Assembly: GCF_003545765.1 (NCBI RefSeq)
Contig: NZ_QXIO01000002.1
Coordinates: forward strand, 124,001 to 188,000
DNA length: 64,000 nt
Direction: 5' to 3'
From: Colwellia sp. RSH04
Lineage (GTDB): Bacteria; Pseudomonadota; Gammaproteobacteria; Enterobacterales; Alteromonadaceae
The first letter of the stretch is position 1. Each line of letters opens with the position of its first letter. Below the pieces are notes generated by a model, which was given only the letters and a program-made list of their open reading frames with translations, did no database searches and was not told the DNA's origin. Both the position numbers and the translations under genes were made by a program. Positions 8,871 to 18,127 of the stretch are shown piece by piece.

Positions 8871-9530
8871 GTGCGTCGAAATGATCATCCTGAAGTAGAA
8901 CAATCTAGATTATCTTGTTTGCCTGAGTTTAGTAATATTAATCATTACTGGGATAAGCAAAGAGACATGGTTGTCGCTAAAATATTACCTGGAGAATTTT
9001 ATTCAACCTCAGATAATATTGCGATATCAACGACATTAGGCTCATGTATCTCTGCATGTGTTTGGGATAATAAAACTTTTATTGGCGGCATGAATCACTT
9101 TATGTTGCCGATCACTAATAAAGAAGCCCATGAAATAAACTGGGGCAGTCGTGAAAAAATGAGTGATGCAACTCGCTATGGAAATTTTGCCATGGAGCAT
9201 TTAATAAATACTATTTTAAAATTGGGTGGAAGAAAAATTAACCTAAAAGCAAAGTTGTTTGGCGGTGCAAAGGTGCTAAATAATATGACCGATGTAGGAC
9301 AGCGTAACATTGACTTTGCCATACATTATTTGGCGCAAGAAAACATCCCTGTAGAAAGTTGTGATATTGGTGATATTTACCCAAGAAAAGTGATTTTTGA
9401 ACCTAGCAGTGGTAGAGCTTTTGTAAAAAGGCTTGATAACCTACATAACGATACAATTTCTAAACGTGAATATAATTATCGTAGCCAGATAGAACAAGAA
9501 CAAGTTGATGGCGATGTAGAGCTGTTTTAA
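8871..9530 (+). CDS. cheD: CheD receptor glutamine deamidase
   Basis: 219 residues from a GTG at 8871, chosen because GAGG lies 5 bases before it. The open frame reaches back to 8754 inside cheR, but that part is out-of-frame cheR sequence. Catalytic Cys sits in TTLGSCISACVWD and His in GGMNHFMLP; KLFGGAKVL and the GDIYPRKVIFEPSSGRA segment are also family hallmarks. CheD deamidates receptor glutamines. The protein has extensions at both ends compared with the minimal (~160 residue) family, and it ends GDVELF, a tail shared with two other proteins of this cluster. Confidence 0.92.
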   Translation: MRRNDHPEVEQSRLSCLPEFSNINHYWDKQRDMVVAKILPGEFYSTSDNIAISTTLGSCISACVWDNKTFIGGMNHFMLPITNKEAHEINWGSREKMSDATRYGNFAMEHLINTILKLGGRKINLKAKLFGGAKVLNNMTDVGQRNIDFAIHYLAQENIPVESCDIGDIYPRKVIFEPSSGRAFVKRLDNLHNDTISKREYNYRSQIEQEQVDGDVELF

Positions 9531-9581
9531 TAGCTTATTTAGTACTCTCTTAATTTTATATGTACAGTAGGACAAAGATAT

Positions 9582-10676
9582 ATGGCGTTAATAAAAGTTT
9601 TAGTAGTAGACGATTCTGCTGTCATTAGAAGTATTGTTATAGAGTCTCTAAAGCAGGCATGTAATATTGAAGTGGTTGGGGAAGCTGAGGATCCTTTAGA
9701 AGCGAGAGAGCTCATTAAAAAACTTAATCCTGATGTGATTACTTTAGATGTGGAAATGCCTAAAATGGACGGTATTACTTTTTTAAAGAATTTAATGCGC
9801 CTCAGACCAATGCCAGTTGTCATGCTTTCTACATTAACAACTAAAGGGGCTGATATCACATTACAAGCATTAGAGCTTGGTGCGGTAGATTTTATTGCAA
9901 AACCAAGTGTGAAAGAGCTCATTGCAACTCAAGCTAATTTTCAAGACTTATTAATTGAAAAGATTCGTGAAGCTGTCTCAGTCGATCAACGTAATTTTAA
10001 GTTGATTGATGTGGTTGGAAAAAATAAACCTGATAAGCCCAAAAAAATAAATACCTTCAAAGGAATAGAGCGCTCCAATCACTTAATTGCTATTGGGGCT
10101 TCAACAGGTGGTACTGATGCCATTAAGAAAATATTGACTAGGTTGCCTAGTAACAGCCCGCCAATCGTTATCACACAGCACATTCCAAAATCATTTAGTT
10201 TACGGTTCGCCGAGCGATTAAATAGTCAGTGTGATGTTGAAGTTAAAGAAGCAAGCCATGGGCAAAAAATAAAACCAGGCCATGTTTATATAGCACCAGG
10301 TGATAAACATCTTGAGGTTGTCAATAAAAATGGTTCTTTGTTTACAACATTAACCGATGGAAATGAAGTGAATAGGCATAAACCTTCTGTTGATGTCTTA
10401 TTCGATTCTTTAGTGGAGCTAGCAGACAATGTTCAAGCAGTTTTATTAACAGGTATGGGCCAAGATGGCGCGCATAGCATGCTTAGGTTAAAAGAACATG
10501 GGGCAAGAACAATTATTCAAGATAAATTTACGAGCTTGATATGGGGGATGCCAGGCCGAGCTTTTAACTTAAATGCTCATAGTCTTGAAGCTCCTTTAGA
10601 TGATATTCCCAATTTATTACTTGATTATGCTCAACTATCTAAGAATGAAATGAAGGAGGAACTTAATGAGTCTTAA
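9582..10676 (+). CDS. cheB: CheB receptor methylesterase/glutaminase response regulator
   Basis: 364 residues. Receiver domain with Asp56 ([11 protein letters not shown]) and Lys in FIAKPS, a linker, then the esterase domain with catalytic Ser in GASTGG, His in TQHIP and Asp in GMGQDGA. It removes receptor methyl groups and is activated by CheA phosphorylation, opposing CheR. The last 11 bases overlap the next gene, whose ribosome site (AAGGAGG) lies inside cheB. Confidence 0.96.
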   Translation: MALIKVLVVDDSAVIRSIVIESLKQACNIEVVGEAEDPLEARELIKKLNPDVITLDVEMPKMDGITFLKNLMRLRPMPVVMLSTLTTKGADITLQALELGAVDFIAKPSVKELIATQANFQDLLIEKIREAVSVDQRNFKLIDVVGKNKPDKPKKINTFKGIERSNHLIAIGASTGGTDAIKKILTRLPSNSPPIVITQHIPKSFSLRFAERLNSQCDVEVKEASHGQKIKPGHVYIAPGDKHLEVVNKNGSLFTTLTDGNEVNRHKPSVDVLFDSLVELADNVQAVLLTGMGQDGAHSMLRLKEHGARTIIQDKFTSLIWGMPGRAFNLNAHSLEAPLDDIPNLLLDYAQLSKNEMKEELNES

Positions 10677-11853
10677 ACGATATGTACTAGGTTCATCTTT
10701 AATATTGATCACGTTGTTAGTACTAAACCAATTAGTATTCCATAGTGCTTATTTATTTTTTATAGTCATTATATTGCTAATATCTTGCACTATTTATCAA
10801 TTTCAAATGGCAGTGAAAACTGATTTATCTCAAGAAGTTGATGAATTTGGTCAACATATTCCTGATGTCGATAATGAATTAATACACAAGGTTATCTTTG
10901 AGTTACAGCAATTTCTGCAACAAGAAGTACTTGTCATTGAAGCTGAGTTAAAAAGAACAAAGTCTTTAATTGAAGAAGCGATTATTGGTATGTCAGATAG
11001 TTTTAAGGAGATGCAGCAATTAACAGATGAACAGCAGATAATGATTGTTCAATTAATAGAAAATAGTCATAGCTTTGCTGGTGGTGAAGGGACTTTAGAA
11101 GATTTTGTAAAAGATTCAGATAAAACACTGGATGATTTTGTTAGTGTTATAGTTGAAACTAGTAAACAAAGCCTTGAAACAATGGGCTATACCGACCAAA
11201 TGGTGGAACGGTTTGATGGTATCTTCAATATTTTATCTCAAGTTGAAAGCTTATCTTCGCAAACAAACCTATTAGCATTAAATGCTGCTATTGAAGCTGC
11301 AAGAGCTGGAGATGCTGGGCGCGGATTCGCTGTAGTCGCTAATGAGGTTAGATCACTCTCTGTCGATTCAACAGAACTCAACCAAGAAATAAGAAATGAA
11401 ATAAATCAAGCAAAAGAAACCATTTCTAATCTTCGCGAGTCAGTTGAAATAATGGCCTCTGCTGACATGACATCAACTTTGGAAGCGAAAGATAAAATGT
11501 CTGTAATGATGAAACATGTCGACAGTTTAAACCAGTATACAAACTCAAGTGTTGATAAATTGAGTAATCTATCACCTAAATTGACTAATGCTGTTGCAAC
11601 TGGTGTTCGTTCATTGCAATTTGAAGATATGACTCGACAATCGTTACATTCTCTTGAATTAAATGTGGAAAGTATATTGTCTATCAGTCAAGTGTTAGCA
11701 GATTTTAAAAATATACCCAGTGCTGAGGTACATCATCAATTGCTTAATTTAAAAAATAAATGCCAAGCTGTATATAAAGAGACAAATAAAGCTGAAAGTC
11801 AACGTAGTGTTAAGCAATTAAATATGGATGAAGGAGACATTGAGCTTTTTTAG
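10666..11853 (+). CDS. membrane-anchored receptor-like protein with CheZ-like motif
   Basis: 395 residues. Two closely spaced hydrophobic helices (about 8-28 and 29-46) form an N-terminal hairpin with almost no external loop, so there is no sensing domain. A long helical region contains the receptor signalling tip (about 195-232, [20 protein letters not shown]). Near the C-terminus, LQFEDMTRQ (Asp321, Gln325) resembles the CheZ active site FQDLTGQ, in which Asp and Gln also lie four apart. The protein ends GDIELF after an acidic linker, comparable in placement to the CheY-binding tail of CheZ. It could be an array scaffold, a CheY-P phosphatase, or both. Excellent ribosome site (AAGGAGG); overlaps cheB by 11 bases. 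Confidence 0.8.
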   Translation: MSLKRYVLGSSLILITLLVLNQLVFHSAYLFFIVIILLISCTIYQFQMAVKTDLSQEVDEFGQHIPDVDNELIHKVIFELQQFLQQEVLVIEAELKRTKSLIEEAIIGMSDSFKEMQQLTDEQQIMIVQLIENSHSFAGGEGTLEDFVKDSDKTLDDFVSVIVETSKQSLETMGYTDQMVERFDGIFNILSQVESLSSQTNLLALNAAIEAARAGDAGRGFAVVANEVRSLSVDSTELNQEIRNEINQAKETISNLRESVEIMASADMTSTLEAKDKMSVMMKHVDSLNQYTNSSVDKLSNLSPKLTNAVATGVRSLQFEDMTRQSLHSLELNVESILSISQVLADFKNIPSAEVHHQLLNLKNKCQAVYKETNKAESQRSVKQLNMDEGDIELF

Positions 11854-11889
11854 TTTTATATCGTAATCATGTAAATTAGGGAGTTTGCT

Positions 11890-12195
11890 ATGACAGTAAA
11901 ATCAACTGTAAAAACCGAAGAAAATAAAGTAATTATTTCTGTAGATGATCGATTTGATTTTTCATTACATCAACAGTTTAGGGATTCCTATAGTGAAATA
12001 AATAACAAAGGGCAAGAATATATTTTAGATCTAAGCAATACAAAATATATGGATAGCTCGGCATTAGGTATGATCCTGTTGCTTAAAGATCATGTTGAAA
12101 TGAATGCGAGTACTTTAACAATTAGCAACCCTAGTGATACAGTAAGTAAAATATTAGAAATAGCACAATTTCATCGTTTAATGACAATTAAGTAA
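11890..12195 (+). CDS. STAS anti-sigma-factor-antagonist-like protein (HsbA/CrsA type)
   Basis: 101 residues, a single STAS domain with the conserved phosphorylation segment YMDSSALGM, so unlike the STAS protein at the head of the cluster it keeps the serine. Preceded by a ribosome site (AGGGAG). It is followed at once by a REC-PP2C-ATPase protein, the pairing seen in HsbR-HsbA of Pseudomonas and CrsR-CrsA of Shewanella, in which the STAS protein is phosphorylated and dephosphorylated to switch partners such as FlgM or an anti-sigma factor. That role is inferred from context. Confidence 0.88.
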   Translation: MTVKSTVKTEENKVIISVDDRFDFSLHQQFRDSYSEINNKGQEYILDLSNTKYMDSSALGMILLLKDHVEMNASTLTISNPSDTVSKILEIAQFHRLMTIK

Positions 12196-12209
12196 ATGGA
12201 AATCTAGCT

Positions 12210-13931
12210 ATGTTTTCTATTGAAAGGCTTGCTCTGATTGTTGATGATTCTAAGACTCAATGCTTAGTATTATCTAAGCTATTAGAAGAAGAGAATTATA
12301 CTGTTATAGTAGCCAATGATGGCGCAAGTGGTGTTCAAAAATATATTAAGCACAAACCTGACTTAGTGTTAATGGATATTAACATGCCGATTATGAATGG
12401 ATTTGAAGCAGCGAGGCAAATAAAAAACCTCTCAGGTACTAATGATCTCGCACCATTAATTTTTATTACCAGTATGAATACTGATCAAGCATATATTGAT
12501 AGCGTTGATTCAGGCGGTGATGGTATTTTAGTAAGACCATTTTCTCCCGCTGTGTTCAAAGCAAAAATAAAATCCATACAACGAATTAGTAATTTATATC
12601 AGCAAGTCAAGTCATTACAACAAGAGCAGCAGCAAGATGCTGAGCTTGCAGAAAAAATGATGTCGGAAGTGATTGAATCTAGAAACTATGCGCTAGATAG
12701 AGTACAAGTCATTAAAAAACCAGCTACAATTTTTAGTGGTGATATTCAGTTAACTGCCTTATGTCCTAATGGTGATATCCATGTGTTACTAGGAGACTTT
12801 ACTGGCCATGGTCTGCGCTCATCAATTGGCGCTATCCCTGTTACTGAAACATTTAGAGCAATGACAAAGAAGGGTTTTTCTGTCATTGATATTATCGCTC
12901 AACTTAATAAGCAACTTAATCAATTATTACCCGCTGACTTATTTTTTGCTGCTGGTATTGTCTGTATATCTGAACATGAAAAATCAGCATATATTTTTAA
13001 TGCTGGCTTACCTGATGGTTACCTTTTTAATAATAAAGGCAAGATAAAGAAACAATTTGAATCAACACATCCTCCTTTAGGTATTTTGCCTGATTTACTT
13101 CCTGACGCAAAAGTAGAGTTAATTAATATTGATTTGTCGGATCACGTTGTCTTTATTTCTGACGGAATAATTGAGGCGAGAAATGAGCAAGGAGAACTTT
13201 TTGGTGTAGAAAGATTTGAGCATGCAGCAACGGAAGGAATAGCTGAAAACAATCTAGTAAGTAATGTAGAACAGTATTTAGCAACGTTTTGTCGGGGAGT
13301 TCCACAAGAAGATGACATTTCACTTGTCGCTGCCCCTTGTAATAATTGGCTTAAGAAAGTTGTGAGCAATAGGGCGTCTATACCCGAGGAAATATATCAA
13401 GAAGAGTTTAATGATAAATCAATACCAGCTTGGTCTTGGCAATTGAAACTTTCAGGAAAACTTCTAAAAAACGTTAATCCTATACCAATGATAATGAATC
13501 AAATTAATGATATAGAGGGTGCAGGTGAACATTGGCATAGTTTGTACACAATATTAACAGAGCTATTTGTAAATTCACTTGATCATGGTGTATTAGGATT
13601 AAGTTCTTCCTTAAAACAATCAGCAGAAGGGTTTAGTCAGTTTTTTCATGAAAAAGCTCATCGGTTAGAAAAGCTGGATTCTGGTTATGTAATGATTTCA
13701 TTAAAGTATTTTCCTTTTACGGGTGGGGGAAGGATGGAAATCAACATTAAAGACAGTGGTAAAGGGTTTGATATCAAACAGGTAATGCAAAAGAATCAGA
13801 GTAAATCCATGGATTCTGGTGCGTTAAGTGGTCGAGGTATTGAATTAGTGAAGCAGTTATGTGACTCCTTAACATTTGTTGAAGACGGAACCTCTGTTAT
13901 TGCAAACTTTGTATGGCAAATTAATCAGTAA
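12210..13931 (+). CDS. REC-PP2C phosphatase-ATPase partner-switching regulator (HsbR/CrsR type)
   Basis: 573 residues in three modules. The receiver (about 5-125) has phospho-acceptor Asp56 in LMDINMP, but the usual Lys-Pro is Arg-Pro (ILVRPFSP), an uncommon change. The PP2C/SpoIIE phosphatase (about 165-385) has GDFTGHG, FISDGI and EDDIS metal-binding aspartates. The C-terminal GHKL ATPase (about 430-570) has N box ELFVNSLDHG, DSGKGFD and SGRGIELV, as in RsbW-type serine kinases. One protein therefore has both the kinase and the phosphatase for the upstream STAS protein, with the receiver choosing between them. No DNA-binding domain. Confidence 0.9.
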   Translation: MFSIERLALIVDDSKTQCLVLSKLLEEENYTVIVANDGASGVQKYIKHKPDLVLMDINMPIMNGFEAARQIKNLSGTNDLAPLIFITSMNTDQAYIDSVDSGGDGILVRPFSPAVFKAKIKSIQRISNLYQQVKSLQQEQQQDAELAEKMMSEVIESRNYALDRVQVIKKPATIFSGDIQLTALCPNGDIHVLLGDFTGHGLRSSIGAIPVTETFRAMTKKGFSVIDIIAQLNKQLNQLLPADLFFAAGIVCISEHEKSAYIFNAGLPDGYLFNNKGKIKKQFESTHPPLGILPDLLPDAKVELINIDLSDHVVFISDGIIEARNEQGELFGVERFEHAATEGIAENNLVSNVEQYLATFCRGVPQEDDISLVAAPCNNWLKKVVSNRASIPEEIYQEEFNDKSIPAWSWQLKLSGKLLKNVNPIPMIMNQINDIEGAGEHWHSLYTILTELFVNSLDHGVLGLSSSLKQSAEGFSQFFHEKAHRLEKLDSGYVMISLKYFPFTGGGRMEINIKDSGKGFDIKQVMQKNQSKSMDSGALSGRGIELVKQLCDSLTFVEDGTSVIANFVWQINQ

Positions 13932-13949
13932 ACAAGGTAAGGAAGCTTT

Positions 13950-15116
13950 ATGAGAAAACATAATATTTTAATCATTGATGACAATATAGATTACTTAAAG
14001 TTATTAGCGGAAAGTTTGGAAGATATTTTTGATGTAAAATGCGCAAGTAACATAAACGTTGCGAATGACTTACTACAAGAGAATGTGCATTTTGATATTG
14101 CGCTTGTCGACGAAAATATAGGGAGTGATAAGGGCTCTGATTGGATAAGAACTCATCATGGCTCTCAAAGAGCGCCAACCTCTTTTGTACTTTATTCAGG
14201 CCTTGCAACTGAAGAAGCTATTTTAAAAGGGTTAGAATGCGGTGCGGATGATTTCTTAGCTAAGCCTATCTCACTACTTGCTCTTCATTCAAAATTAGAA
14301 AAACTCATTGATTATCAAGATAAAATCCATGATTTTGAGCATGAAATAAAGTCCAAAGAAAATGTCATCAACATATCAATGGCGCAGGCTTCAAAGTATG
14401 GTAGCTGTATGCAGCTAACTTCAAAGTTGAATAATTGCTTTTCCATTGAACAAATTCGTGATGAAGTCTTTTCTTATTTGTACTCAACCGGTCTACATGG
14501 CTGTATTTCCTTTTATCCATTAAACGAAAAACCAAAATTTTTTAGTGCCCAAAAAGGCTTATGTTCGCCTGTAGAAATAGAAGTGATGGAACTTCTAAAA
14601 GTCAAACCTAGGTTATATCGTTTCGGTAGTAGGACAATTTTCAATCACGCATTGGTATCTCTTTTAATATTAAATTTAGAGGACGGTAATGTAGACACAG
14701 ATATATACGTTGATGCTTTAGCGTCAGTGATTGAATGTATAGGTGCTAGAATGGCGTTTATCACTTACAAAAACTCCTTGGTAAATGTTCAAGAACAAAT
14801 TAAACAAGCGGTACACACTACCAAAAAAATGTTGCAAATTTCAAAACACCACCAACAAGAAGTCATGAATGAAATAGTACAAAATATAGGAACAAGTTTC
14901 CACATTCTTGATATGAGCGAAAAACAAGAAGATTATTTAACTAACCTAGTTCATACAGCACTGAAGAAACATAGCCAAGACGATATAAACTTTTTGGAAG
15001 TGACACAATTATTAGATCAAGCATTAGTCAGTGTTGACCAACTCCAATCTTTAAGTATTGAACAAAAAGCAGTTATTACTGACGATACTTTTGACGACGA
15101 GGATGAATTGTTTTGA
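13950..15116 (+). CDS. response regulator with unrecognised C-terminal region
   Basis: 388 residues. N-terminal receiver (about 4-125): Asp pair 10-11, phospho-acceptor Asp54 (ALVDENIGSD) and Lys in FLAKPIS. A coiled-coil-like linker follows, then a region of about 110 residues that might be GAF-like but has no motif I can name, and a helical C-terminal part. No DNA-binding, cyclase or phosphodiesterase motif. It ends in an acidic stretch and ELF, like CheD and the membrane receptor-like protein. The stop overlaps the kinase start that follows, so the two are translationally linked and it may be that kinase's partner. Confidence 0.78.
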   Translation: MRKHNILIIDDNIDYLKLLAESLEDIFDVKCASNINVANDLLQENVHFDIALVDENIGSDKGSDWIRTHHGSQRAPTSFVLYSGLATEEAILKGLECGADDFLAKPISLLALHSKLEKLIDYQDKIHDFEHEIKSKENVINISMAQASKYGSCMQLTSKLNNCFSIEQIRDEVFSYLYSTGLHGCISFYPLNEKPKFFSAQKGLCSPVEIEVMELLKVKPRLYRFGSRTIFNHALVSLLILNLEDGNVDTDIYVDALASVIECIGARMAFITYKNSLVNVQEQIKQAVHTTKKMLQISKHHQQEVMNEIVQNIGTSFHILDMSEKQEDYLTNLVHTALKKHSQDDINFLEVTQLLDQALVSVDQLQSLSIEQKAVITDDTFDDEDELF

Positions 15117-17287
15117 AAACTGAAGCACTAAGTTTTGCCTATAAAGTATTAGAAGCTGTTGATGATGCATATTTTGAATGGCATCCAGCCAAAGATATTA
15201 TCGTTTATTCTGCTAAATTAATGTCAATGCTCGGTTATGAAAATGAGAGTTTCACTGATTCTCCAGCACTATTAGCAAAACACATTGAAGAAGCTGATTT
15301 TCAAGAATTACTTAGTCAACTAAAACAACATCTTAAAGGTATAACCAATAAAATTGATATAACATTACCCATTAAAACTAAGTTTAATAAAGCATTATGG
15401 TTTCATTGTGTTGCAAGAGTGGTTGATAAACAAGATGGCAAAGCCAATTTATTATTTGGTACTGTTCGTGATATCAGTGCAACCAAACAGATGATGCATC
15501 AGCTTAAAAAGCAGAATGATTGGCTAATGTTAACAGAGCGTATCAGTAATGCAGGTCATTGGCGTTACGACATTGAGCAGGAAACTTTAACCTGGTCACA
15601 AGAGATTTTTCGAATTCATAATTTAGTTGTTAATCAATTTACTCCGACCATCGATAAAGCAATAGATTTCTTTATCTCAAAAGATAAAACAAAAATTAAA
15701 GCAATGATGAACAATGCCATTGTTCATCATCAAGCTTTCCATATTAAATCATGCCTAAAATTATCGAATAATGTTAAAAAGAAAATTGAGTTAAATGCTG
15801 AGATTGAAAGAGATGCTGTAGGTAGACCCAAGGCAATTTTTGGCGTTTATAAAGACATTACTCGTAGTGAGAATATGTTTGAGAAATTAAAGTTACTTGC
15901 CATGGTAAATTTTACCATACGAGTACCTATATTTTTCATTGATGACAACGATAATGTTGTATATCAAGATATTTCTCCTCATTACGATGAAAAAAGTTCG
16001 GTGTTATTTAACTATATTAATTTCAGCATTTCTGAATATATGGCGTTTAAAAATCAAGCCAAAGAAGCGGGACAGGTAAAACAGACAAATGTTAGTTTTG
16101 ATAAATACAATTCGGTTTTTGATTTATCTGTTACTTATGAAGCTCAGGAAGGCATATATATTTGGATAGTAGAAAATGTCACCGAAAAATTTAGAAAAGA
16201 GCAACAACAGATCATTTCAAACAGACTTGCTTTATTAGGAAACACGTTTGGTAATGTTTCTCACGATATTAATAATGTATTGGGAGTAGCTCTTGGTGCA
16301 ATTGAAATGTTGGAATTAAAGTTTGCTCGAGGAGAAAAGGATATATCAACCTATATTGATAGAGTAAAAAATGCTATCGATAAAGGTAAGGATGTGACAG
16401 AGCGCTTATTAGCCTTTACTCGAAAGCCGACAGTTAAAGTGGTTACTTTTGATCCTATACAAGAAATATTAGACAACCAATATTTATTCAAGCAGTTACT
16501 ATTAAGTACCATCAATATACAATTTGATTTTAAACCGCTTAATTGCATAATCAACTTTCCGCAAGGCGAGTTTATTAATATATTACTTAACATAGTATTG
16601 AATGCTCAAGATGCAATACAAGAGAAAGGTTTAAGTGGGCAGATTGAAATATCAGCAAATCTAATAGCAGGTAATAAGCTTGAAATTCATGTAAAAGATA
16701 GTGGTGTAGGTATTAAAAGTGAAAACTTAACTAAAATATTTGATCCGTTTTATAGTTCTAAATCGGTAAACAAAGGGAATGGAATTGGTCTTGCTAACGT
16801 TTATAGTACTATGTACAAACATAATGGCCAAATTCAAGTAGAAGGCTCCTGTGAGTTAGGAGGAGCACATTTTACTTTAGTGTTCAAATGTAAAGCGCTT
16901 CACGAACAGTTCCTACCGAAACAAAGCAAAAAAGAATTTTTAAGTTATGAAAATACTAATATTTTAGTTCTTGATGATGAGGTGAGTATAGCGGAATTTG
17001 TTGCTCTTTTTTTAGAAAGCAAAGGAGCAAATGTTGTCGTGGCAAATAACAAAATTGAATTACTCGACAGGCTTAACAAAGATATTAATTTTGACATGTT
17101 TATTACGGACATGATTTTACCGGATTTGTCAGGAAAAGAAGCTGTAAATATAGTCAAAGCACAGTATCCTAACATTAAAGTATTTTCTATCAGTGGTTAT
17201 ATAGCGATAGAAGATAGTAGTTGGGATTATCCCGTTTTGAGAAAACCTTTTAATTCTAAGGAACTCGCTGAATTTTTATCTATATGA
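15113..17287 (+). CDS. cytoplasmic hybrid histidine kinase (PAS-PAS-HisKA-ATPase-REC)
   Basis: 724 residues, no membrane segment. Two PAS domains (about 10-125 and 140-252), a third PAS-like region (about 262-357), a dimerisation helix with His384 in NVSHDINNVLG, the ATPase (about 470-595: N box IVLNAQDAI, DSGVGI, GNGIGLANV), and a C-terminal receiver with Asp666 (ITDMILPDLSG) and Lys in VLRKPF. The start is TTG at 15113, overlapping the previous stop; GAGGA at 15099-15103 is 9 bases upstream and supports it. A free Hpt protein follows, so a His-Asp-His-Asp relay back to a receiver in the cluster is likely. Confidence 0.9.
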   Translation: MKTEALSFAYKVLEAVDDAYFEWHPAKDIIVYSAKLMSMLGYENESFTDSPALLAKHIEEADFQELLSQLKQHLKGITNKIDITLPIKTKFNKALWFHCVARVVDKQDGKANLLFGTVRDISATKQMMHQLKKQNDWLMLTERISNAGHWRYDIEQETLTWSQEIFRIHNLVVNQFTPTIDKAIDFFISKDKTKIKAMMNNAIVHHQAFHIKSCLKLSNNVKKKIELNAEIERDAVGRPKAIFGVYKDITRSENMFEKLKLLAMVNFTIRVPIFFIDDNDNVVYQDISPHYDEKSSVLFNYINFSISEYMAFKNQAKEAGQVKQTNVSFDKYNSVFDLSVTYEAQEGIYIWIVENVTEKFRKEQQQIISNRLALLGNTFGNVSHDINNVLGVALGAIEMLELKFARGEKDISTYIDRVKNAIDKGKDVTERLLAFTRKPTVKVVTFDPIQEILDNQYLFKQLLLSTINIQFDFKPLNCIINFPQGEFINILLNIVLNAQDAIQEKGLSGQIEISANLIAGNKLEIHVKDSGVGIKSENLTKIFDPFYSSKSVNKGNGIGLANVYSTMYKHNGQIQVEGSCELGGAHFTLVFKCKALHEQFLPKQSKKEFLSYENTNILVLDDEVSIAEFVALFLESKGANVVVANNKIELLDRLNKDINFDMFITDMILPDLSGKEAVNIVKAQYPNIKVFSISGYIAIEDSSWDYPVLRKPFNSKELAEFLSI

Positions 17288-17359
17288 TTATTAAAATATA
17301 GGTATACTTAAATAGACACTTTTTAATTTAATCCACAAGAACGATTTATAAGTATAGCC

Positions 17360-17758
17360 ATGAATGATAATTTTACAGATTTTGATAACTTAGGTTCACA
17401 ATCACCTGAAATAAATATTGCAGGCATAGACGCATCTGTTGGTCTTAATAATGTGCTCGGTGATGAGTCTTTATTTTTAGAGATTTTATCAATGTTTTAT
17501 CAGGATCATAATGGTGATGGGATAAAGCTTGAACAAGCAATATCATCAAATGATTATGCAAGTTTGAAGCATATAGTACATACCTTAAAAGGAGTATCTT
17601 GCTCGGTAGGAGCAATGCCATTGTTTGAAAAAACAAAGGCATTGGATGAAGCAATTAACAAAGAGATGAAGCAAGATTATTTACCTCTTTACCAAGCGTT
17701 AATCCCTGAGTTTGATAAAGTGATGAATAGCATATCTGTTAAAATAATAAATAAATAA
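17360..17758 (+). CDS. histidine phosphotransfer (Hpt) protein
   Basis: 132 residues, one Hpt domain. The phospho-histidine is in LKHIVHTLKGVSCSVGA, the usual HxLKG core. It follows the hybrid kinase by 72 bases without a strong ribosome site, and would carry phosphate from that kinase's receiver to a response regulator, plausibly the REC protein or the REC-PP2C protein upstream. It is the last plus-strand gene of the cluster; the next gene is convergent. No clear terminator between them. Confidence 0.88.
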   Translation: MNDNFTDFDNLGSQSPEINIAGIDASVGLNNVLGDESLFLEILSMFYQDHNGDGIKLEQAISSNDYASLKHIVHTLKGVSCSVGAMPLFEKTKALDEAINKEMKQDYLPLYQALIPEFDKVMNSISVKIINK

Positions 17759-17776
17759 TTCGAGTATAATTTTTTA

Positions 17777-18100
17777 TTATTCTATTTCGAGTTTTATATC
17801 AGTTACTGGTACACAACAACAGGGGAGTATTTCATTAGGGTTTACAAATGCGAGAGGCTCCCCATTAGGATAATGAATCTCTCCCTCATGTAACGTTACT
17901 CTGCATGCACCGCAAAAGCCATCTCGACAATGGTAATGAACTTCAACATCAGCAGCTTCTAAACATTCTAATAAAGTTTGCTTTGAATTTTTAAAAGCTA
18001 TTTTTTGATCATCTACTGATATTACAGGAATTAATTCGCCTAGTGTATCTAGCAGATTAGGTGTACTTTTATCTTTCATCATCGATAAATAGTTCAGCAA
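17777..18100 (-). CDS. yfaE: 2Fe-2S ferredoxin YfaE, ribonucleotide reductase maintenance
   Basis: 107 residues. Plant-type 2Fe-2S motif CRDGFCGAC plus the fourth cysteine in LPCCCVP. Third gene after nrdA and nrdB, as in enterobacteria, where YfaE reduces the di-iron centre of NrdB to regenerate the tyrosyl radical. An in-frame ATG at residue 7 or 8 may be the true start, because the first residues are not conserved in the family. Confidence 0.9.
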   Translation of the reverse strand: MLNYLSMMKDKSTPNLLDTLGELIPVISVDDQKIAFKNSKQTLLECLEAADVEVHYHCRDGFCGACRVTLHEGEIHYPNGEPLAFVNPNEILPCCCVPVTDIKLEIE

Positions 18101-18127
18101 TAGTACACCTAGTAATGATATTCATGA

